Of a stretch of DNA of 63,826 nt, positions 8,992-19,511 are shown piece by piece. Source of the DNA: Bryobacterales bacterium (lineage in GTDB: Bacteria > Acidobacteriota > Terriglobia > Bryobacterales > Bryobacteraceae); the NCBI GenBank assembly GCA_947446025.1, contig CANFEY010000021.1, positions 1 through 63,826 on the forward strand. The letters run 5' to 3'. The number at the start of each line of letters is the position of its first letter. The stretch's first letter is position 1. The position numbers and the translations under genes were made by a program. A model generated the notes under the pieces. It was not told the origin of the DNA. It saw nothing but the letters and a program-made list of their open reading frames with translations, and did no database searches.

Positions 8992-10458
8992 ATGCGTTTC
9001 GTTTTCGTATTCCTGGCCCACAGCCTTCTCGCGGCCGACTTCACCACCACCATCCTCCACGTCAACGATACGCACGACCGCATTGAGCCGACCGTCATTC
9101 AAGGCAAACCCTACGGTGGAATGCCGCGTCTTGCAACGCTGATCGCCCGTTACCGGCAAGCCGATCCGAACCCCATCGTGCTGCACGCCGGAGACGCATT
9201 CCAAGGTACGCTCTACTTCAACGTCTATGAAGGCCTGGCCGATTTGGCGTTTCTCAACGCCCTCCCGTTGGATGCGATGGCCGTAGGCAACCACGAGTTC
9301 GACAAAGGCCCCGCCGCCCTCGCCGCTTTCGCCCGAGGAGCACGCTTCCCGTTGCTTTCGGCAAACCTCAACGTCGACACCGAGCCTCTGATCAAGGACC
9401 TTATCCACCCCTCGACAATCCTCACCAGAGGCCGCGAGCGGATCGGCATCATCGGCGGCATCACCGCTTCGCTACTCACCCTCAGCAATCCGGGACCCAA
9501 CATTAGCCTGCGCGATCTCAACCGGTCTCTGCAAACGGAAATCGATGCGCTCACACGCGCCGGAGTCAACAAAATCGTGCTGCTCACGCACGTTGGCTAC
9601 GAAGAGGAACAAGCACTCGCCCGCACCCTCCACAATGTGGACGTCATCGTAGGCGGGCATAGCCACACGTTGCTCGGCTCCACCACGGCTCCTGGCTGGC
9701 CCGAAGCCCGCGGTCCCTATCCCACGGTGGTGGACAATCCGGACAAGGGCAAAACGCTGGTGGTGTCGTCGTGGGAAGGCGAGAAGGTCCTGGGCAGAGT
9801 CCAAGTAACCTTCGACAGCCGCGGCCGAGTGAAGAAGTGGAGCACGACGCAGCCCATCCTCATCGACGAGTCCATCCCTGAAGATCCCCCGCTGACGGCA
9901 ATGGTGGCTGCGTTCCAGAAACCCATCGTTCAGCAGCGTGACCGCAAGATCGCGGTGGCCGCGCAACCACTGCGGGGCGCGGAACTAGGACGCATCATCG
10001 CCGACGCCATGGCCGCCGCCACCGGGAAGCAGAATGTCGTCGCGGCCCTCATGAACACCGGCGGTGTGCGAGCAGCGCTGGAGCCCGGGGACCTCACCTT
10101 CGGCATGGCCATTTCCGTGCAACCCTTCAACAACACGCTTGTCGTCATGGACCTGACCGGCGCGCAGCTCAAGGACACACTTGAGATCCGCCAGGTATGG
10201 ACCTCCTCCGCCCTTCGGTATACGTTCGATGGGGCCAAGCCGCAAGGTAGCCGGGTCTCTGGACTTTCGCTCGGCGGGCAAGCAGTCGATCCCGCGGCGA
10301 CCTACCGGATCACGGTCAACAACTTCATGGCCGGCGGCGGCGATGACTTCATCACGCTGAAGAACTCGACCGGACCCCGTCTCGACACCGGCCTACTCGA
10401 TATCGATGCATTCCTCGACTACCTGACCGCTCACTCACCCGTCGCCGCGCCGAGGTGA
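8992..10458 (+). CDS. Secreted 5'-nucleotidase / UshA-type metallophosphatase
   Basis: 488 aa with a short signal peptide ending near residue 15 (FLAHSLLAA). The calcineurin-like metallophosphatase domain shows all metal-site blocks: LHVNDTHDR (about 22-30), HAGDAFQGT, VGNHEFDKG, LLTHVGYEEE and VGGHSHT. The C-terminal 5'-nucleotidase domain follows from about residue 320, with MNTGGVRAAL and NNFMAGGGDDF as substrate-recognition segments. The expected role is hydrolysis of extracytoplasmic nucleotides to nucleoside and phosphate. It diverges from tex by 71 bp and ends 1 bp from the convergent ABC permease gene. Confidence 0.93.
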   Translation: MRFVFVFLAHSLLAADFTTTILHVNDTHDRIEPTVIQGKPYGGMPRLATLIARYRQADPNPIVLHAGDAFQGTLYFNVYEGLADLAFLNALPLDAMAVGNHEFDKGPAALAAFARGARFPLLSANLNVDTEPLIKDLIHPSTILTRGRERIGIIGGITASLLTLSNPGPNISLRDLNRSLQTEIDALTRAGVNKIVLLTHVGYEEEQALARTLHNVDVIVGGHSHTLLGSTTAPGWPEARGPYPTVVDNPDKGKTLVVSSWEGEKVLGRVQVTFDSRGRVKKWSTTQPILIDESIPEDPPLTAMVAAFQKPIVQQRDRKIAVAAQPLRGAELGRIIADAMAAATGKQNVVAALMNTGGVRAALEPGDLTFGMAISVQPFNNTLVVMDLTGAQLKDTLEIRQVWTSSALRYTFDGAKPQGSRVSGLSLGGQAVDPAATYRITVNNFMAGGGDDFITLKNSTGPRLDTGLLDIDAFLDYLTAHSPVAAPR

Positions 10459-10459
10459 C

Positions 10460-11527
10460 TTAATCCGTGCTGTAGTTAATCTCCAGCCGCCGCGCTTGGC
10501 GCCCTGCCAACAGCAATACCACCGCCGTCACCGCCAGCAACCCAAGAATCGCCACGGGAGCCGACACAGGCTCCGCCGCGTTCACCAGCAACTTCAGAAT
10601 CTGGTTCATCTCTTTGTCCGGCGAGGCAAGCACTGGGCACAAGGATTGCAGGTAGTAGATCACGCTGACCTTTTTCAGCGCCGCCGGCAGGAAGATGTTG
10701 AGGCTCTCCCAACCTTCCACCAGTGCCGCCGGAATGATCGGATTCTTGAAGAACAAACCCGCCGCCAGGAACACGCTGCCGTATCCGAGGCACGCCAGCG
10801 CAGTGACGCCGAGGTAGGAGGCGAGGTGCCCCCAGCCTCCGCCGTCGAGATATTGCGAGACTTCGGTCCCGTCAAAATGCCACGAGAGCGTCCACATCTG
10901 CAGCGCGGCGCTGGTCACAAAGATCACTGTCGTCGCGATCAAGCCCGCGGCGTACTTGCCCACCACCAGCACTTCGCGCCGTAGCGGCGTGAGCAGGTAA
11001 TAGTGCAGGCTCCGGTCCAGAAGTTCGCCCCGGAACAGATTGGTGAACACCCCAACGCAGCCGAAGAACACCGCCAGACGCAGGAAGACAAATTGGAAGA
11101 TACTCGCGAAGATGTTAGTGTCCTGCGCGATGGTGTCACGGGTCTCCACCGTCACATTGCGAAGCTCGTGGTTGGCGAAGTTGTAAGTGTACATATCGGT
11201 CCCGTCAGTGTATTGGTAGGACCCGACCTCGCGGTTACGCCCGTTGCGGAACTGCCACTGATTGTGCGGTTCACCGAGCCGTTCCCGAACCTCATCCTGA
11301 GAGAGGGGCGGCTTGACCGATTGCAGCAGCGCGGCGTCGACGGGACGCGCCGCTGCCATGGCCCTGCGTTGTTCGCCGCTGTTCAGCTCAACCAGCGAAT
11401 GAATCGTCGTGATCCCCACCGGAGCCAGCGCCAACAGGTACACCCACAAGCCGCGCTTGGAAAGGAACGTCTTCGCCATCTCAAGCCGGATCACTGCGCC
11501 GATTTGTGCGAACCAAAGTCCCATCAT
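10460..11527 (-). CDS. ABC-2 type transporter permease
   Basis: 355 aa integral membrane protein. An N-terminal segment (about 24-43) is followed by a roughly 100-residue extracytoplasmic domain, then five or so further membrane helices; [27 protein letters not shown] is the cytoplasmic loop typical of ABC-2 permeases. The start overlaps the stop of the ATPase gene upstream in an ATGA, so translation is probably coupled. Last gene of the operon that begins with the sigma factor at 17056. Substrate unknown. The large loop before the second membrane segment is its distinguishing feature compared with the other permease of the operon. Confidence 0.85.
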   Translation of the reverse strand: MMGLWFAQIGAVIRLEMAKTFLSKRGLWVYLLALAPVGITTIHSLVELNSGEQRRAMAAARPVDAALLQSVKPPLSQDEVRERLGEPHNQWQFRNGRNREVGSYQYTDGTDMYTYNFANHELRNVTVETRDTIAQDTNIFASIFQFVFLRLAVFFGCVGVFTNLFRGELLDRSLHYYLLTPLRREVLVVGKYAAGLIATTVIFVTSAALQMWTLSWHFDGTEVSQYLDGGGWGHLASYLGVTALACLGYGSVFLAAGLFFKNPIIPAALVEGWESLNIFLPAALKKVSVIYYLQSLCPVLASPDKEMNQILKLLVNAAEPVSAPVAILGLLAVTAVVLLLAGRQARRLEINYSTD

Positions 11528-12459
11528 CGCGTCGGCTCCTCTCCGCCGATCAAGTACTCGTAAAGCGAATTCACGTTGTCATCCGCCGGGGCCACGCTCT
11601 CCATCACGAACCCATCGAGCGCGATGTGGTTCAGCATCCGGTAGAACTTGTCTGCGTCTTTGGTCTTCACCAGCAAGCCTCCGCCATCGGAATGCAACCG
11701 CGCCTCGACGACATGGTCGGCTCCAAACACCCGAGCCGCCATTTCATTCGCACGATTGCAGCGGATCAGCACTTGCATCGGATGCTCACGCATCTCATCA
11801 CGTACGCCGCGAATTTGCCCCTCGGCCACAACGTAGCCGTTGGCCAGCAGGATCACCTGGTCCGAAATCGTGTCCACCTCATGCAAGATGTGGCTCGACA
11901 CGATCACGTGCCGCCCCTCAGCGGCCCACGTGCGGAATAGCGCGATCGTCTCGGCTCGCACCAACGGGTCGAGCCCGTTCAGCGGCTCATCCAGCACCAA
12001 CACGCGCGGATCATGCGCAATCGCCTGCGCCAACCGAATCCTCTGCCGCATCCCTTTGCTATAGCCCGCGATCTTGCGATGCGCCGCGTCTCCCAGGTTC
12101 ACCCGCTCAATACACTTGACGGCGGCAGCCGCCGCAGCCGCCGCCGACATCCCGAACAACCGCAGGTAGGATTGAATGAACTGAAATCCCGTCAGCCCGC
12201 GCGGGTAGGAATCGAACTGCGTCGAATACCCGCACAACTTGAACAACTTCTCCGGGTCCTGCGGATTCACTCCGAGCACGCTGATCTCCCCGCGCGTAGG
12301 CCGCACCAGCCCCGTCATCAGGTTCATCAGCGTCGTCTTGCCGGACCCGTTCGGGCCGACCAAGCTAGTGATCCCCGGCGGAATCGTCAACGACACGCGA
12401 TTCACGCCCAGCACATCGCCATAGAAGCGCGAGACGTTGTCGAAAACAATCTCGCTCAC
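11524..12459 (-). CDS. ABC transporter ATP-binding protein
   Basis: 311 aa from a GTG start at 12459 that overlaps the preceding permease stop as GTGA. The open frame continues far upstream through the permease gene, but the domain begins exactly here ([15 protein letters not shown]). Walker [10 protein letters not shown] (about 36-44), signature YSKGMRQR, Walker [14 protein letters not shown], and the switch histidine in [12 protein letters not shown]-terminal extension of about 90 residues is typical for ABC-2 drug or lipid exporter ATPases. It contains an unusual run of nine alanines within [11 protein letters not shown]. It pairs with the permease at 10460-11527. Confidence 0.92.
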   Translation of the reverse strand: MSEIVFDNVSRFYGDVLGVNRVSLTIPPGITSLVGPNGSGKTTLMNLMTGLVRPTRGEISVLGVNPQDPEKLFKLCGYSTQFDSYPRGLTGFQFIQSYLRLFGMSAAAAAAAAVKCIERVNLGDAAHRKIAGYSKGMRQRIRLAQAIAHDPRVLVLDEPLNGLDPLVRAETIALFRTWAAEGRHVIVSSHILHEVDTISDQVILLANGYVVAEGQIRGVRDEMREHPMQVLIRCNRANEMAARVFGADHVVEARLHSDGGGLLVKTKDADKFYRMLNHIALDGFVMESVAPADDNVNSLYEYLIGGEEPTR

Positions 12460-13316
12460 TTGACGACCTCGAACGCTCGAATCTTCTTCGCCAGCAACCA
12501 CACGCATCCCGCGCAGACCACGGCGACCACGCTCCAGGCTTCTCCAATAGTCAGCCCCGTGTCCGGCGTCAACCCGAACAGCTGCGACCAAATCGTGTAC
12601 ATCACCTGGGTCAGGTTGAGCAGCGAGCCGTACTCGGTCCGCACAATGGCATTCAGCGCCGACCCGAATCCAGCGCCCGCCACGAAGATTCCCAGCAGTA
12701 ACGCGCCGGCTGCGATGCGCCACTTCACGAACGCGGAAATCGCCATCGAAATCAGCGACAGCAGCACCACCCACAACACCATACCCACGAACATTGACCA
12801 GGCAATCCACGCATTGTCCACCGTCCAGTCCCATCCGGCCAAGCTGGCCTGTACGATGAAGACCACCAGCCCCGGCACCCACGTCGCCAGTGACAGCAAC
12901 CCGCCCAGCACGCTCATCTTGCCCAACACGTATTCGGTGCGGGAAAACGGACGGCACAAATACAGCGGCAACGCGTTGTTCACCAGATCCGGCCAAACCA
13001 GACTCGGACCCACCAGCGCCGTCATCACATACGCGAACGCGCCCTGAATCCAGCAGAAGTAGAGGAACATCGTCCGGTCCACGCTCAGGTAGCGGCCCGC
13101 CGGAATGCCCAGGTCCTGCAGCGCGGAAAGATTGTTCGCCAAGTACACATAGAGGATGCACCCCAGCGGATAGATCAGCGAAGCCATGCGCAGAATCATG
13201 AGCAGCTTCGATTCGCCGAATTTCTTCCACCCCGCGCGCGGGATCACCAGGAAGCGCGACCACTCCGGCGTCATCGCGCCTTCATAGGCCGTATAGGTGC
13301 GCTTGTAGACAGCCAT
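12456..13316 (-). CDS. ABC-2 type transporter permease
   Basis: 286 aa membrane protein with about six predicted helices. The N-terminus is cytoplasmic ([20 protein letters not shown], a segment common in ABC-2 permeases), and [18 protein letters not shown] is the conserved loop after the second helix. Its start shares one base with the TAA of the ATPase gene upstream (TAATG) and its TGA overlaps the GTG of the next ATPase. Together with 13316-14236 it forms the first exporter of the operon. Confidence 0.85.
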   Translation of the reverse strand: MAVYKRTYTAYEGAMTPEWSRFLVIPRAGWKKFGESKLLMILRMASLIYPLGCILYVYLANNLSALQDLGIPAGRYLSVDRTMFLYFCWIQGAFAYVMTALVGPSLVWPDLVNNALPLYLCRPFSRTEYVLGKMSVLGGLLSLATWVPGLVVFIVQASLAGWDWTVDNAWIAWSMFVGMVLWVVLLSLISMAISAFVKWRIAAGALLLGIFVAGAGFGSALNAIVRTEYGSLLNLTQVMYTIWSQLFGLTPDTGLTIGEAWSVVAVVCAGCVWLLAKKIRAFEVVK

Positions 13317-14236
13317 TACTTGGTCTCCATGGCTTTCAAGAAAATGTCCTCAAGCGTATCGCGCTTGTAATTCAGCCTACGCAGTTGCAGGTCGCGCTCC
13401 GCCGCCAGCACGTAGATCTCGCGCATCTCAAATTCGACCGGCACCACTATCTTCAGCCGCCCCGGACCCACAGCCATGCACTCGCACCCGCGGCCCGTCA
13501 GCGCCTCGGCGAATCCCGCATCGTCCCCCAGAGTCTCCAGCTCCACGAACCGCTTGTTCGCCTTGCGCTCCTCTTCCAGATTCGAATAGTGGACGATACG
13601 CCCCGCTTTGAGGATCAGCACCTCTTCGCAGGTCTCTTCCACATCGCGCAGCAAGTGCGAACACACCACCAAGTGCATCTTGCCCGTGTCGCGCATTTCC
13701 TTGATCAAGCGGATCATCCGAACACGCGCCGGCGGGTCCAGCCCATTGGTAGGCTCATCCAGAATCACCAGCCGGGGACCATGCACAATCGCCTGCGCCA
13801 GCTTCGCCAGCTGCTTCATCCCCAACGAGTACGTCCCCAGCGGACGATACCGCGCCTCACCCAGCCCCACGTAAAAGAGAACCTCGTGAGCCCGCTCCAG
13901 CGCAGCCTCCGACGGCAACCCGCTCAACTCGCCCATCAGGCGCACGAACGCCACCGCGGTCATGTCCGCAATGAATGAATCGTTCTCCGGCATGTAGCCG
14001 ATCATCGACCGCAGCGGGCGCGCGTCCTTGCGGATATCACGCCCAAAGATTGCAGCCGAACCCGACGTGGGTGGAATGAACCCCAGCAACGTTTGAATGA
14101 GCGTCGACTTCCCCGCCCCATTGGGACCCAGCAGTCCGATGGTGCCGCCGCGCAGTGTACCCCGCAGCTCATGCAGGATTTCGCGCTTGCCCAGGCGGAC
14201 CGTCAGCCCATCCAGTTGAATAACAGGTTCCGCCAC
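13316..14236 (-). CDS. ABC transporter ATP-binding protein
   Basis: 306 aa. Walker [10 protein letters not shown] (about 36-44), Q-loop region IGYMPEND, signature [15 protein letters not shown], Walker [14 protein letters not shown] and [14 protein letters not shown] carrying the switch histidine. The C-terminal about 90 residues form the accessory domain seen in CcmA/NatA-like exporter ATPases. The gene starts 4 bp after the stop of the FecR-type gene, so it belongs to the same transcript. It should drive the permease at 12456-13316. Substrate unknown. Confidence 0.93.
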   Translation of the reverse strand: MAEPVIQLDGLTVRLGKREILHELRGTLRGGTIGLLGPNGAGKSTLIQTLLGFIPPTSGSAAIFGRDIRKDARPLRSMIGYMPENDSFIADMTAVAFVRLMGELSGLPSEAALERAHEVLFYVGLGEARYRPLGTYSLGMKQLAKLAQAIVHGPRLVILDEPTNGLDPPARVRMIRLIKEMRDTGKMHLVVCSHLLRDVEETCEEVLILKAGRIVHYSNLEEERKANKRFVELETLGDDAGFAEALTGRGCECMAVGPGRLKIVVPVEFEMREIYVLAAERDLQLRRLNYKRDTLEDIFLKAMETK

Positions 14237-14240
14237 CAGC

Positions 14241-16526
14241 CTATTGTGCCTTTCCTGCCGAGGGCATGGGAAGCCCCATCAACGGATTGCCCGCCATCAG
14301 CGCCTGCAGACCCATCTGGAACAACGTGCTCCGGCTGCCGACTTGAATGCGATCCGTCTCGCCGTAAACGTAAATCAGACTGGGCGCACGGTTGGCCATC
14401 AAGCTATCCGCCTGCGCCTGCGTCTGCGCCGTAAGCATCCCGGTGGACTTGAGTTGATCCACAATCGGACCCAACGTCGAGCCGAAGTTGTAATACATCA
14501 GCCCCGAAAAATACGTGTACCCGTCCTGCGGCATCTGCGCGCGGAACTCCGGCGACCGGGACAGCGTCAGCCCCGCGGTCCGGTTGGAGATCGCACGCAT
14601 CAGTTGCGCCCGCGTGGAACCGAGCAACCAGTAGCCTTCGACAAACGTGTAGTGGACCGGCATAGAAGTTTCGCTGATGGAATAGTAGGTGCGGCCGTCC
14701 GCCACTTCCTTCTTCACCGAGGGTAGCAATTGCTCTATCGCGCTCTGCAACCGAGGGGCATTCTCCAGTTCCACGGCCACCACCCAGGCAGGTGTGGGCA
14801 GCAGCGCGCCATCCATGGCCATGGTCACTTCACCGCCCAGCGAGCCGGACACTTCGTCCATGAAACGCCGGTCAGCATCCGAGCCGACGCCCGACATCGC
14901 CCGCACTTCGTCCAGCAACTGGCGGGGATCGCGCATCAGGAACGAAGCCGCGAAGGTGGCATCTTTGGAAACAAACTCCATCGATCCCATGGGTCCCGGC
15001 GCAGCCAACCAGCTCGCCATCCCGTGCCGCGCCCCGTTGAAGTTCAACGAAGCCGAATGCACTGGCGTCGCCAGCGTTCCCTTCTGCTCCGCGATCAAGA
15101 ATCGCAAGTTGTCCAGCCCGATCACAGAAGTATCTACGGATGGCTCCGCGATTTGTTCCACGTTGGCCGCAAAAAGTAGCCCGGCACCTGCACGGTAACT
15201 CTCCATCACCCGCTTTCCCATCGGGGTCGATCCAAACCCGCTCCCCGGGGGCACCGCCGCCCCGCCCACTGCGACCAACCCGCCTTCAACCGCCACAGGC
15301 CCCGTATAGCCGAGCCGGCGTAGTTCTTCCACTAGTCCCGGCTTGCGCACCTCGGCCAGCATCACCGACGTCGCACCCTTGGGAATCGCCACCACAATCT
15401 CGTCCCCCAAATAGTCGCTGATGGCCCGGGCATGCTCCACAAACGTCCGCATCTCCGCGCCGCCGGATGCGGTCCACCACTCCTTCATCGCCGCGCTCTC
15501 CCGTGCCTTGTCCTCAAAAATCCGCGTAGCCTCGCTCATCACCGGACCAAGGTTCGGCATCGCCGCCACCACCACGCTATCGAGCGGCACCCGGTCCAGC
15601 AGCTTCGAGGAATACCGCAGCCCAGGCAACGGAATCTGCGAAATCCGCCGGCCTACGTCATTCAAATCCGCCAGCAGCGCCATGTACTTCGCTGCATTCG
15701 CGCTCCACGCCACGTCATCCAGCACCGTGGTGCCAGCCATCGCCGCATTCGTCACCTTCTGATCACCGCGATACAGCAGCCCGGTGGACCCTCCCTCGTC
15801 CACCCGAACCTCGCCCTCCACCACCGACACGCGCGATCCCTTCAGCCCCGTGCTCACGCCGAAAATCGTGCCCTTCACCGAAACCAGCGCATCCGCCGTG
15901 GCCACCTGTAGATATCCGCTCCGCTGCTTGGCCGCTTCTACAATCACGTTGCCCCGCACCAGCCGAACCGTCTTGCCGCGCCACAACTCCGCCAGCGTGA
16001 CCACGCTGCGCTCAGCCATCTCCACCAGAGACCCGTCCCGCAACCGCAGCACTGCCCGCGAACCCTTCCCTGTACGGATCTCCTGCCCCTCCGCAATCTC
16101 CGCTCCAGCGGCAAGCGGCGCAGCCCCGTCCGCAGCGATCGTCACCAACGTGCCAGAAACAGAAGCCACCGTCGCGCGAGCCCCCGCAGGCGCAAACACC
16201 CGGTCCAGCACCGGCAAACCCGCCCACAACACTCCCGCCATCAACGCTGCCGCCATCGCCGGTGCAATCCATCGCGGCACCCGCCGAGGCATCTCCACCA
16301 CCTCCGCCCGGTACCCGGAAGCCTCCCTCCGGCAAGACACGCACGACCGCCGGTGATCCTCCCACAACATCTGCCGAGCCTCACTCCGCACCCCGTCGCC
16401 ACGGAAGCTGTCACACAATGTCTCCCCGCCACTCAGGCGAGCCCGCACCCGGTCCGCCGCCGCCGAAGAATCCGGCACGTCCCCACGCACCGTCTCCACC
16501 AACTGGTCAAAGTCCTTGTGATTCAT
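14241..16526 (-). CDS. FecR-domain anti-sigma factor with large C-terminal periplasmic region
   Basis: 761 aa. The first 80 residues are cytoplasmic and carry a zinc anti-sigma motif H-x3-C-x2-C (H58, C62, C65). One membrane helix follows at about 86-108, then a FecR domain at about 115-240 ([25 protein letters not shown]). The last 500 residues, probably periplasmic, consist of repeated alpha/beta segments resembling the DUF3352 type, an uncertain match. It starts in an ATGA overlap with the sigma factor gene, which is the classic sigma/anti-sigma arrangement, and is followed by two ABC exporters. It is expected to bind the sigma factor at the membrane until a signal is sensed outside. Confidence 0.85.
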   Translation of the reverse strand: MNHKDFDQLVETVRGDVPDSSAAADRVRARLSGGETLCDSFRGDGVRSEARQMLWEDHRRSCVSCRREASGYRAEVVEMPRRVPRWIAPAMAAALMAGVLWAGLPVLDRVFAPAGARATVASVSGTLVTIAADGAAPLAAGAEIAEGQEIRTGKGSRAVLRLRDGSLVEMAERSVVTLAELWRGKTVRLVRGNVIVEAAKQRSGYLQVATADALVSVKGTIFGVSTGLKGSRVSVVEGEVRVDEGGSTGLLYRGDQKVTNAAMAGTTVLDDVAWSANAAKYMALLADLNDVGRRISQIPLPGLRYSSKLLDRVPLDSVVVAAMPNLGPVMSEATRIFEDKARESAAMKEWWTASGGAEMRTFVEHARAISDYLGDEIVVAIPKGATSVMLAEVRKPGLVEELRRLGYTGPVAVEGGLVAVGGAAVPPGSGFGSTPMGKRVMESYRAGAGLLFAANVEQIAEPSVDTSVIGLDNLRFLIAEQKGTLATPVHSASLNFNGARHGMASWLAAPGPMGSMEFVSKDATFAASFLMRDPRQLLDEVRAMSGVGSDADRRFMDEVSGSLGGEVTMAMDGALLPTPAWVVAVELENAPRLQSAIEQLLPSVKKEVADGRTYYSISETSMPVHYTFVEGYWLLGSTRAQLMRAISNRTAGLTLSRSPEFRAQMPQDGYTYFSGLMYYNFGSTLGPIVDQLKSTGMLTAQTQAQADSLMANRAPSLIYVYGETDRIQVGSRSTLFQMGLQALMAGNPLMGLPMPSAGKAQ

Positions 16527-17056
16527 GACCTCACCCCCGCCTTCCGCAACTCTTCCTGTAACTTCTTCCGTGCCCGATGCAACGTCACCGCCACCCCAAT
16601 TTGTGAGATCCCCAACATCCGTGCGATCTGCGGATTCGTGTGCCCTTCAAAATGCCGCAGCACGAACACCTCCGCGGCCCGGTCCGGCAGAGTCGCCAGC
16701 GCCGCCCGCAGTTGCGCGCGCAGTTCGGAGTCCCGAACCGCGTCCAACCCGTCCCGCCCACCGGATGCCATCCGTTCCAACTCCACGTCGGTACTCCCGC
16801 GCCGCGCCCGCACTACGTCCAGCGCCGCATTCACCGCCGCCCGTCGCAGGTACCCCTCGGCATTCTGCGTCGGAACCGACCCACGCAGCACCCGCAGGAA
16901 CACCGTGTGCAGCACATCCTCAGCATCCGCCGCCGACCCGGTAATCCGGTATGCAGCGGAGAATACCAAGCGGTTGTGCTGCGCATAAAGGTCGTCGAGC
17001 GCTGGGGGCATCATCGCTATGGACATGGGCAGGGAAACTTCAGCCATCTGTAGCAT
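16523..17056 (-). CDS. ECF-type RNA polymerase sigma factor
   Basis: 177 aa. Region 2 is visible in LYAQHNRLVFSAAYRITGS and DAEDVLHTVFLRVLRG, region 4 in LRAALATLPDRAAEVFVLRH followed by the helix-turn-helix NPQIARMLGISQIGVAVTLHRARKKL. Several in-frame ATGs (17056, 17047, 17026, 17014) precede region 2, so the exact start is uncertain. It heads an operon with its FecR-type anti-sigma partner and two ABC-2 systems (17056 down to 10460). Divergent from the secreted protein at 17158 across about 100 bp. Confidence 0.93.
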   Translation of the reverse strand: MLQMAEVSLPMSIAMMPPALDDLYAQHNRLVFSAAYRITGSAADAEDVLHTVFLRVLRGSVPTQNAEGYLRRAAVNAALDVVRARRGSTDVELERMASGGRDGLDAVRDSELRAQLRAALATLPDRAAEVFVLRHFEGHTNPQIARMLGISQIGVAVTLHRARKKLQEELRKAGVRS

Positions 17057-17105
17057 CTCACCAGTAAGACTGCTCTCGCCATAAAAAATTACAGTCCCCG
17101 GCGGC

Positions 17106-17133
17106 TTTACTCGGACACCAAACCTTATATACT
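17106..17133 (+). promoter_or_regulatory. Promoter of the secreted-protein operon at 17158
   Basis: TTTACT (17106-17111), a 16-base spacer and TATACT (17128-17133), followed by a Shine-Dalgarno-like GGGAG 8 bases before the ATG at 17158. It lies in the short divergent gap with the sigma-factor operon. Confidence 0.6.
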
Positions 17134-17157
17134 AGACTGGATCATTTGGGAGACTCC

Positions 17158-18177
17158 ATGAAGACTCTACTACTCGCCGCCTCGCTGTGCGTGATGCCGT
17201 TGTGGGCCCAGGCTCCACCCGCGCCTGCTAAACCCAAGCCCACCCCTCCGCCCGCGCGGATTCGCGAGTTCAAGGCCTCGCGCGCCACGCTGCAAGCCGG
17301 CCAATCCACAACGCTGTCCTGGCAGGTGGAGAACCCCACTACGACAACGCTGAGCAGCGTCGGCTCGGTCGCCGCCATCGGCAATCGGACCGTTGCTCCC
17401 TCGGCAACCACCACTTACACATTGACGGTGCGCGGGGCGAACGGCGAAGAGTCGCGGTCTTTGACCGTCACAATTCCGGGCACGACGCCCGTCACCGCGG
17501 CAGCCGCCGAAGCTCCCAAGGGCATCCCTCGTATGCCCGACGGCAAGCCTGACCTCTCCGGCATCTACAATCCGGGTTCGTTCTCGCAGATGTTTGGCGG
17601 TCGTCAGACCCGTGGTGAGAACACGCCCTTCACCGGCAAGCTGAAACCCGGTGCCGAGAAATACAAGGTCGCCCGTGGTCCGAACGACGCAGGCCAGTAC
17701 GCGATGTGCTCGCCGACGGCGACGCCCGGAGCCTACTTCGTACCCTACCAGTGGCAAATCATCCAAGGCCGCGATTCCGTGGTCATCCTGTACGAGTATC
17801 CGCACCTGTTCCGCGCCATTCCCATCAGCACCGCCGCAAATCCGGTGGAACATCCCGAGGATCCCGATCCCACCTGGATGGGCAACTCCGTCGCGCACTG
17901 GGAAGGGGACACGCTTGTAGTGGACGTAGTCGGCTTCAACGAGAAGACCGAACTGCCCGGCGGCTTCCGTCATACCGAAGCCCTGCACGTGGTGGAACGC
18001 TTCACGCGTGTTGCCGATGACTTCCTGGAATGGACCGCGCGGGTGGAAGACCCCAACGTCTTCGTCGAACCCTGGACCATCTCGCGTGGATTCCCTCTGC
18101 GCACCGACCTGCAATCCATGTCCGAGTTCATCTGTGAAAATAACAAGGACTACAAAGATCTGTTCGAGAAGAAGTAG
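17158..18177 (+). CDS. Secreted protein: Ig-like domain plus W-E-G-D-T-L-V-V-D family domain
   Basis: 339 aa from the ATG at 17158 (signal peptide 1-18, cleavage after LWAQA). After a Pro/Lys linker comes an Ig-like module of about 80 residues (TLQAGQSTTLSWQVENP, TTTYTLTVRG), closely similar to repeats in the 3834 surface protein. From about residue 130 follows the conserved domain: PDGKPDLSGIYN, CSPTATPGAYFVPYQWQIIQ, DPDPTWMGNSVAHWEGDTLV, HTEALHVVERFTR, EDPNVFVEPWTI. This family is abundant in soil Acidobacteria and has no function I can name; it is probably periplasmic or outer-surface. First gene of a four-gene unit ending at 19809. Confidence 0.85.
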   Translation: MKTLLLAASLCVMPLWAQAPPAPAKPKPTPPPARIREFKASRATLQAGQSTTLSWQVENPTTTTLSSVGSVAAIGNRTVAPSATTTYTLTVRGANGEESRSLTVTIPGTTPVTAAAAEAPKGIPRMPDGKPDLSGIYNPGSFSQMFGGRQTRGENTPFTGKLKPGAEKYKVARGPNDAGQYAMCSPTATPGAYFVPYQWQIIQGRDSVVILYEYPHLFRAIPISTAANPVEHPEDPDPTWMGNSVAHWEGDTLVVDVVGFNEKTELPGGFRHTEALHVVERFTRVADDFLEWTARVEDPNVFVEPWTISRGFPLRTDLQSMSEFICENNKDYKDLFEKK

Positions 18178-18186
18178 GAGCCGCCG

Positions 18187-19158
18187 ATGAGAACCCTTTC
18201 CCTTGCTGTGTTTTGTGCCGCGACCATGTTCGCGCAAGCCCCGCCCGCCGCGGCTCCCGCCAAACCCGCGCGCATCCAGCCGCCCGCGCGCATTGCGGAG
18301 TTCCGTGCGCAGCCCGCCTCGGTGCAGGCCGGACAACCCGTGCTGCTCATTTGGGCGACGGAGAATCCCAGCAGTACCACGATTGCCCCGCAGCCCGGCC
18401 GTGTGACGCCGCGCGGCAGCCAGGCCGTCACGCCCACGACGACCACCACGTACACGCTGACCGTCACCGGTCCGAACAATCAGACCGAGACGCGCACGCT
18501 CACGGTGAACGTCACCGGCTCGGCCGCCCCTGTCGCCACGGCGGCGGTCAAGCGTCCCGACCTTTCCGGCGTCTACAATTTCGGCGGCGGTGGCGGCCGC
18601 GGCGCTGCGGCAGCCCCGGCAGGCCCTGAGCTCAAGCCCGGCAAAGAAAGCTACCGCGTGGTGCGCGGACCCAATGACGCCGGTTACCTCTCCGATTGCA
18701 TGCCAGTCGCCGGCCCCGCTGCCTACGGTGTGCCCTATCCGTTCCAGATCATCCAGAATGACAAGTACGTCGTCATCTTCCACGAATACCCCGGCACCTT
18801 CCGCATCATCAACACCGACGGCGGCATCCATTCGGTGGACCCGGATCCCACCTGGCTGGGCGAGGCCATCGGCAAGTGGGAAGGCGACACCTTTGTGGTC
18901 GACACCATCGGCTTCAACACCCGCACGGAGCTGAACGGCTTTAAGCATTCTGAAGCGCTCCACATCGTGGAGAAGTTCCGCAAGCCGACGCCGGACGCGC
19001 TGGAGTATGAAGCCACCCTCGAAGACCCCGAAGTCTTCGTCCGCCCATGGGTCGTCACCCGCACGTTCTCCCTCCGCCCCGATCTCAAGAAGGTGGATGA
19101 GTTCGTGTGCGAGAACAACAAGGACTACAAAGAGCTGTTCGTAACTCCGGCGAAGTGA
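18187..19158 (+). CDS. Secreted paralogue: Ig-like domain plus W-E-G-D-T family domain
   Basis: 323 aa, starting 9 bp after the previous gene and built the same way: signal peptide 1-19, Ig-like module (SVQAGQPVLLIWATENP, TTTYTLTVTG), a Gly/Ala linker, then the family domain (RPDLSGVYNF, DCMPVAGPAAYGVPYPFQII, DPDPTWLGEAIGKWEGDTFV, HSEALHIVEKFRK, EDPEVFVRPWVV, ENNKDYKELF). Clearly a tandem duplicate of 17158-18177, but diverged. Its TGA overlaps the GTG of the following membrane protein. Confidence 0.85.
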   Translation: MRTLSLAVFCAATMFAQAPPAAAPAKPARIQPPARIAEFRAQPASVQAGQPVLLIWATENPSSTTIAPQPGRVTPRGSQAVTPTTTTTYTLTVTGPNNQTETRTLTVNVTGSAAPVATAAVKRPDLSGVYNFGGGGGRGAAAAPAGPELKPGKESYRVVRGPNDAGYLSDCMPVAGPAAYGVPYPFQIIQNDKYVVIFHEYPGTFRIINTDGGIHSVDPDPTWLGEAIGKWEGDTFVVDTIGFNTRTELNGFKHSEALHIVEKFRKPTPDALEYEATLEDPEVFVRPWVVTRTFSLRPDLKKVDEFVCENNKDYKELFVTPAK

Positions 19159-19511
19159 TCGAGAATACCTGGATCTTCCCCACCCTGGAAGCGCTGCATG
19201 TCATCGGCCTGGCGCTGCTGGTGGGGAACATCGTGCTGGGCGATCTACGCGTGCTCGGCTGGAGCACCGCGCTGCCTTCGCAACGCATGCAGGAAGCCGG
19301 CTTCTGGCTGATGGTGCTCACCGGGCTGCCGATGTTCGCATCCGGCTTTGAGCGGTATCGCGAGAATCCCGCCTTTTGGGTGAAAATCGCCCTGCTCGCC
19401 GTGGCCTTGGCCATTCCCAAGCGCAGCACGCGCGCTCACGCCGTGCTGTCCCTGGTGGTGTGGACGCTGACGGTGGTTGCGGCCAGAGCGGTGATCGACT
19501 TCGATGCCTGA
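19155..19511 (+). CDS. Small integral membrane protein (DUF6644-like)
   Basis: 118 aa from a GTG that overlaps the preceding stop as GTGA. Three or four predicted helices: FPTLEALHVIGLALLVGNIVL, GFWLMVLTGLPMFASG, FWVKIALLAVALAI and VLSLVVWTLTVVAARA. The pattern E-x-L-H-x-x-G-L-A-L-L with a membrane-embedded histidine resembles DUF6644-type proteins, an uncertain assignment. Translational coupling ties it to the two secreted proteins upstream. Confidence 0.75.
   Translation: MIENTWIFPTLEALHVIGLALLVGNIVLGDLRVLGWSTALPSQRMQEAGFWLMVLTGLPMFASGFERYRENPAFWVKIALLAVALAIPKRSTRAHAVLSLVVWTLTVVAARAVIDFDA

Noticed and set aside
12460-13263. N-terminal 268 codons of the ORF containing the ABC ATPase at 11524
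   Set aside because: Out-of-frame reading of the permease gene; the ATPase domain starts at the GTG at 12459.
17170-18963. 597-codon minus-strand ORF opposite the two secreted proteins
   Set aside because: Low-complexity Gly/Asp/Val shadow of high-GC genes that have signal peptides and conserved domains on the plus strand.
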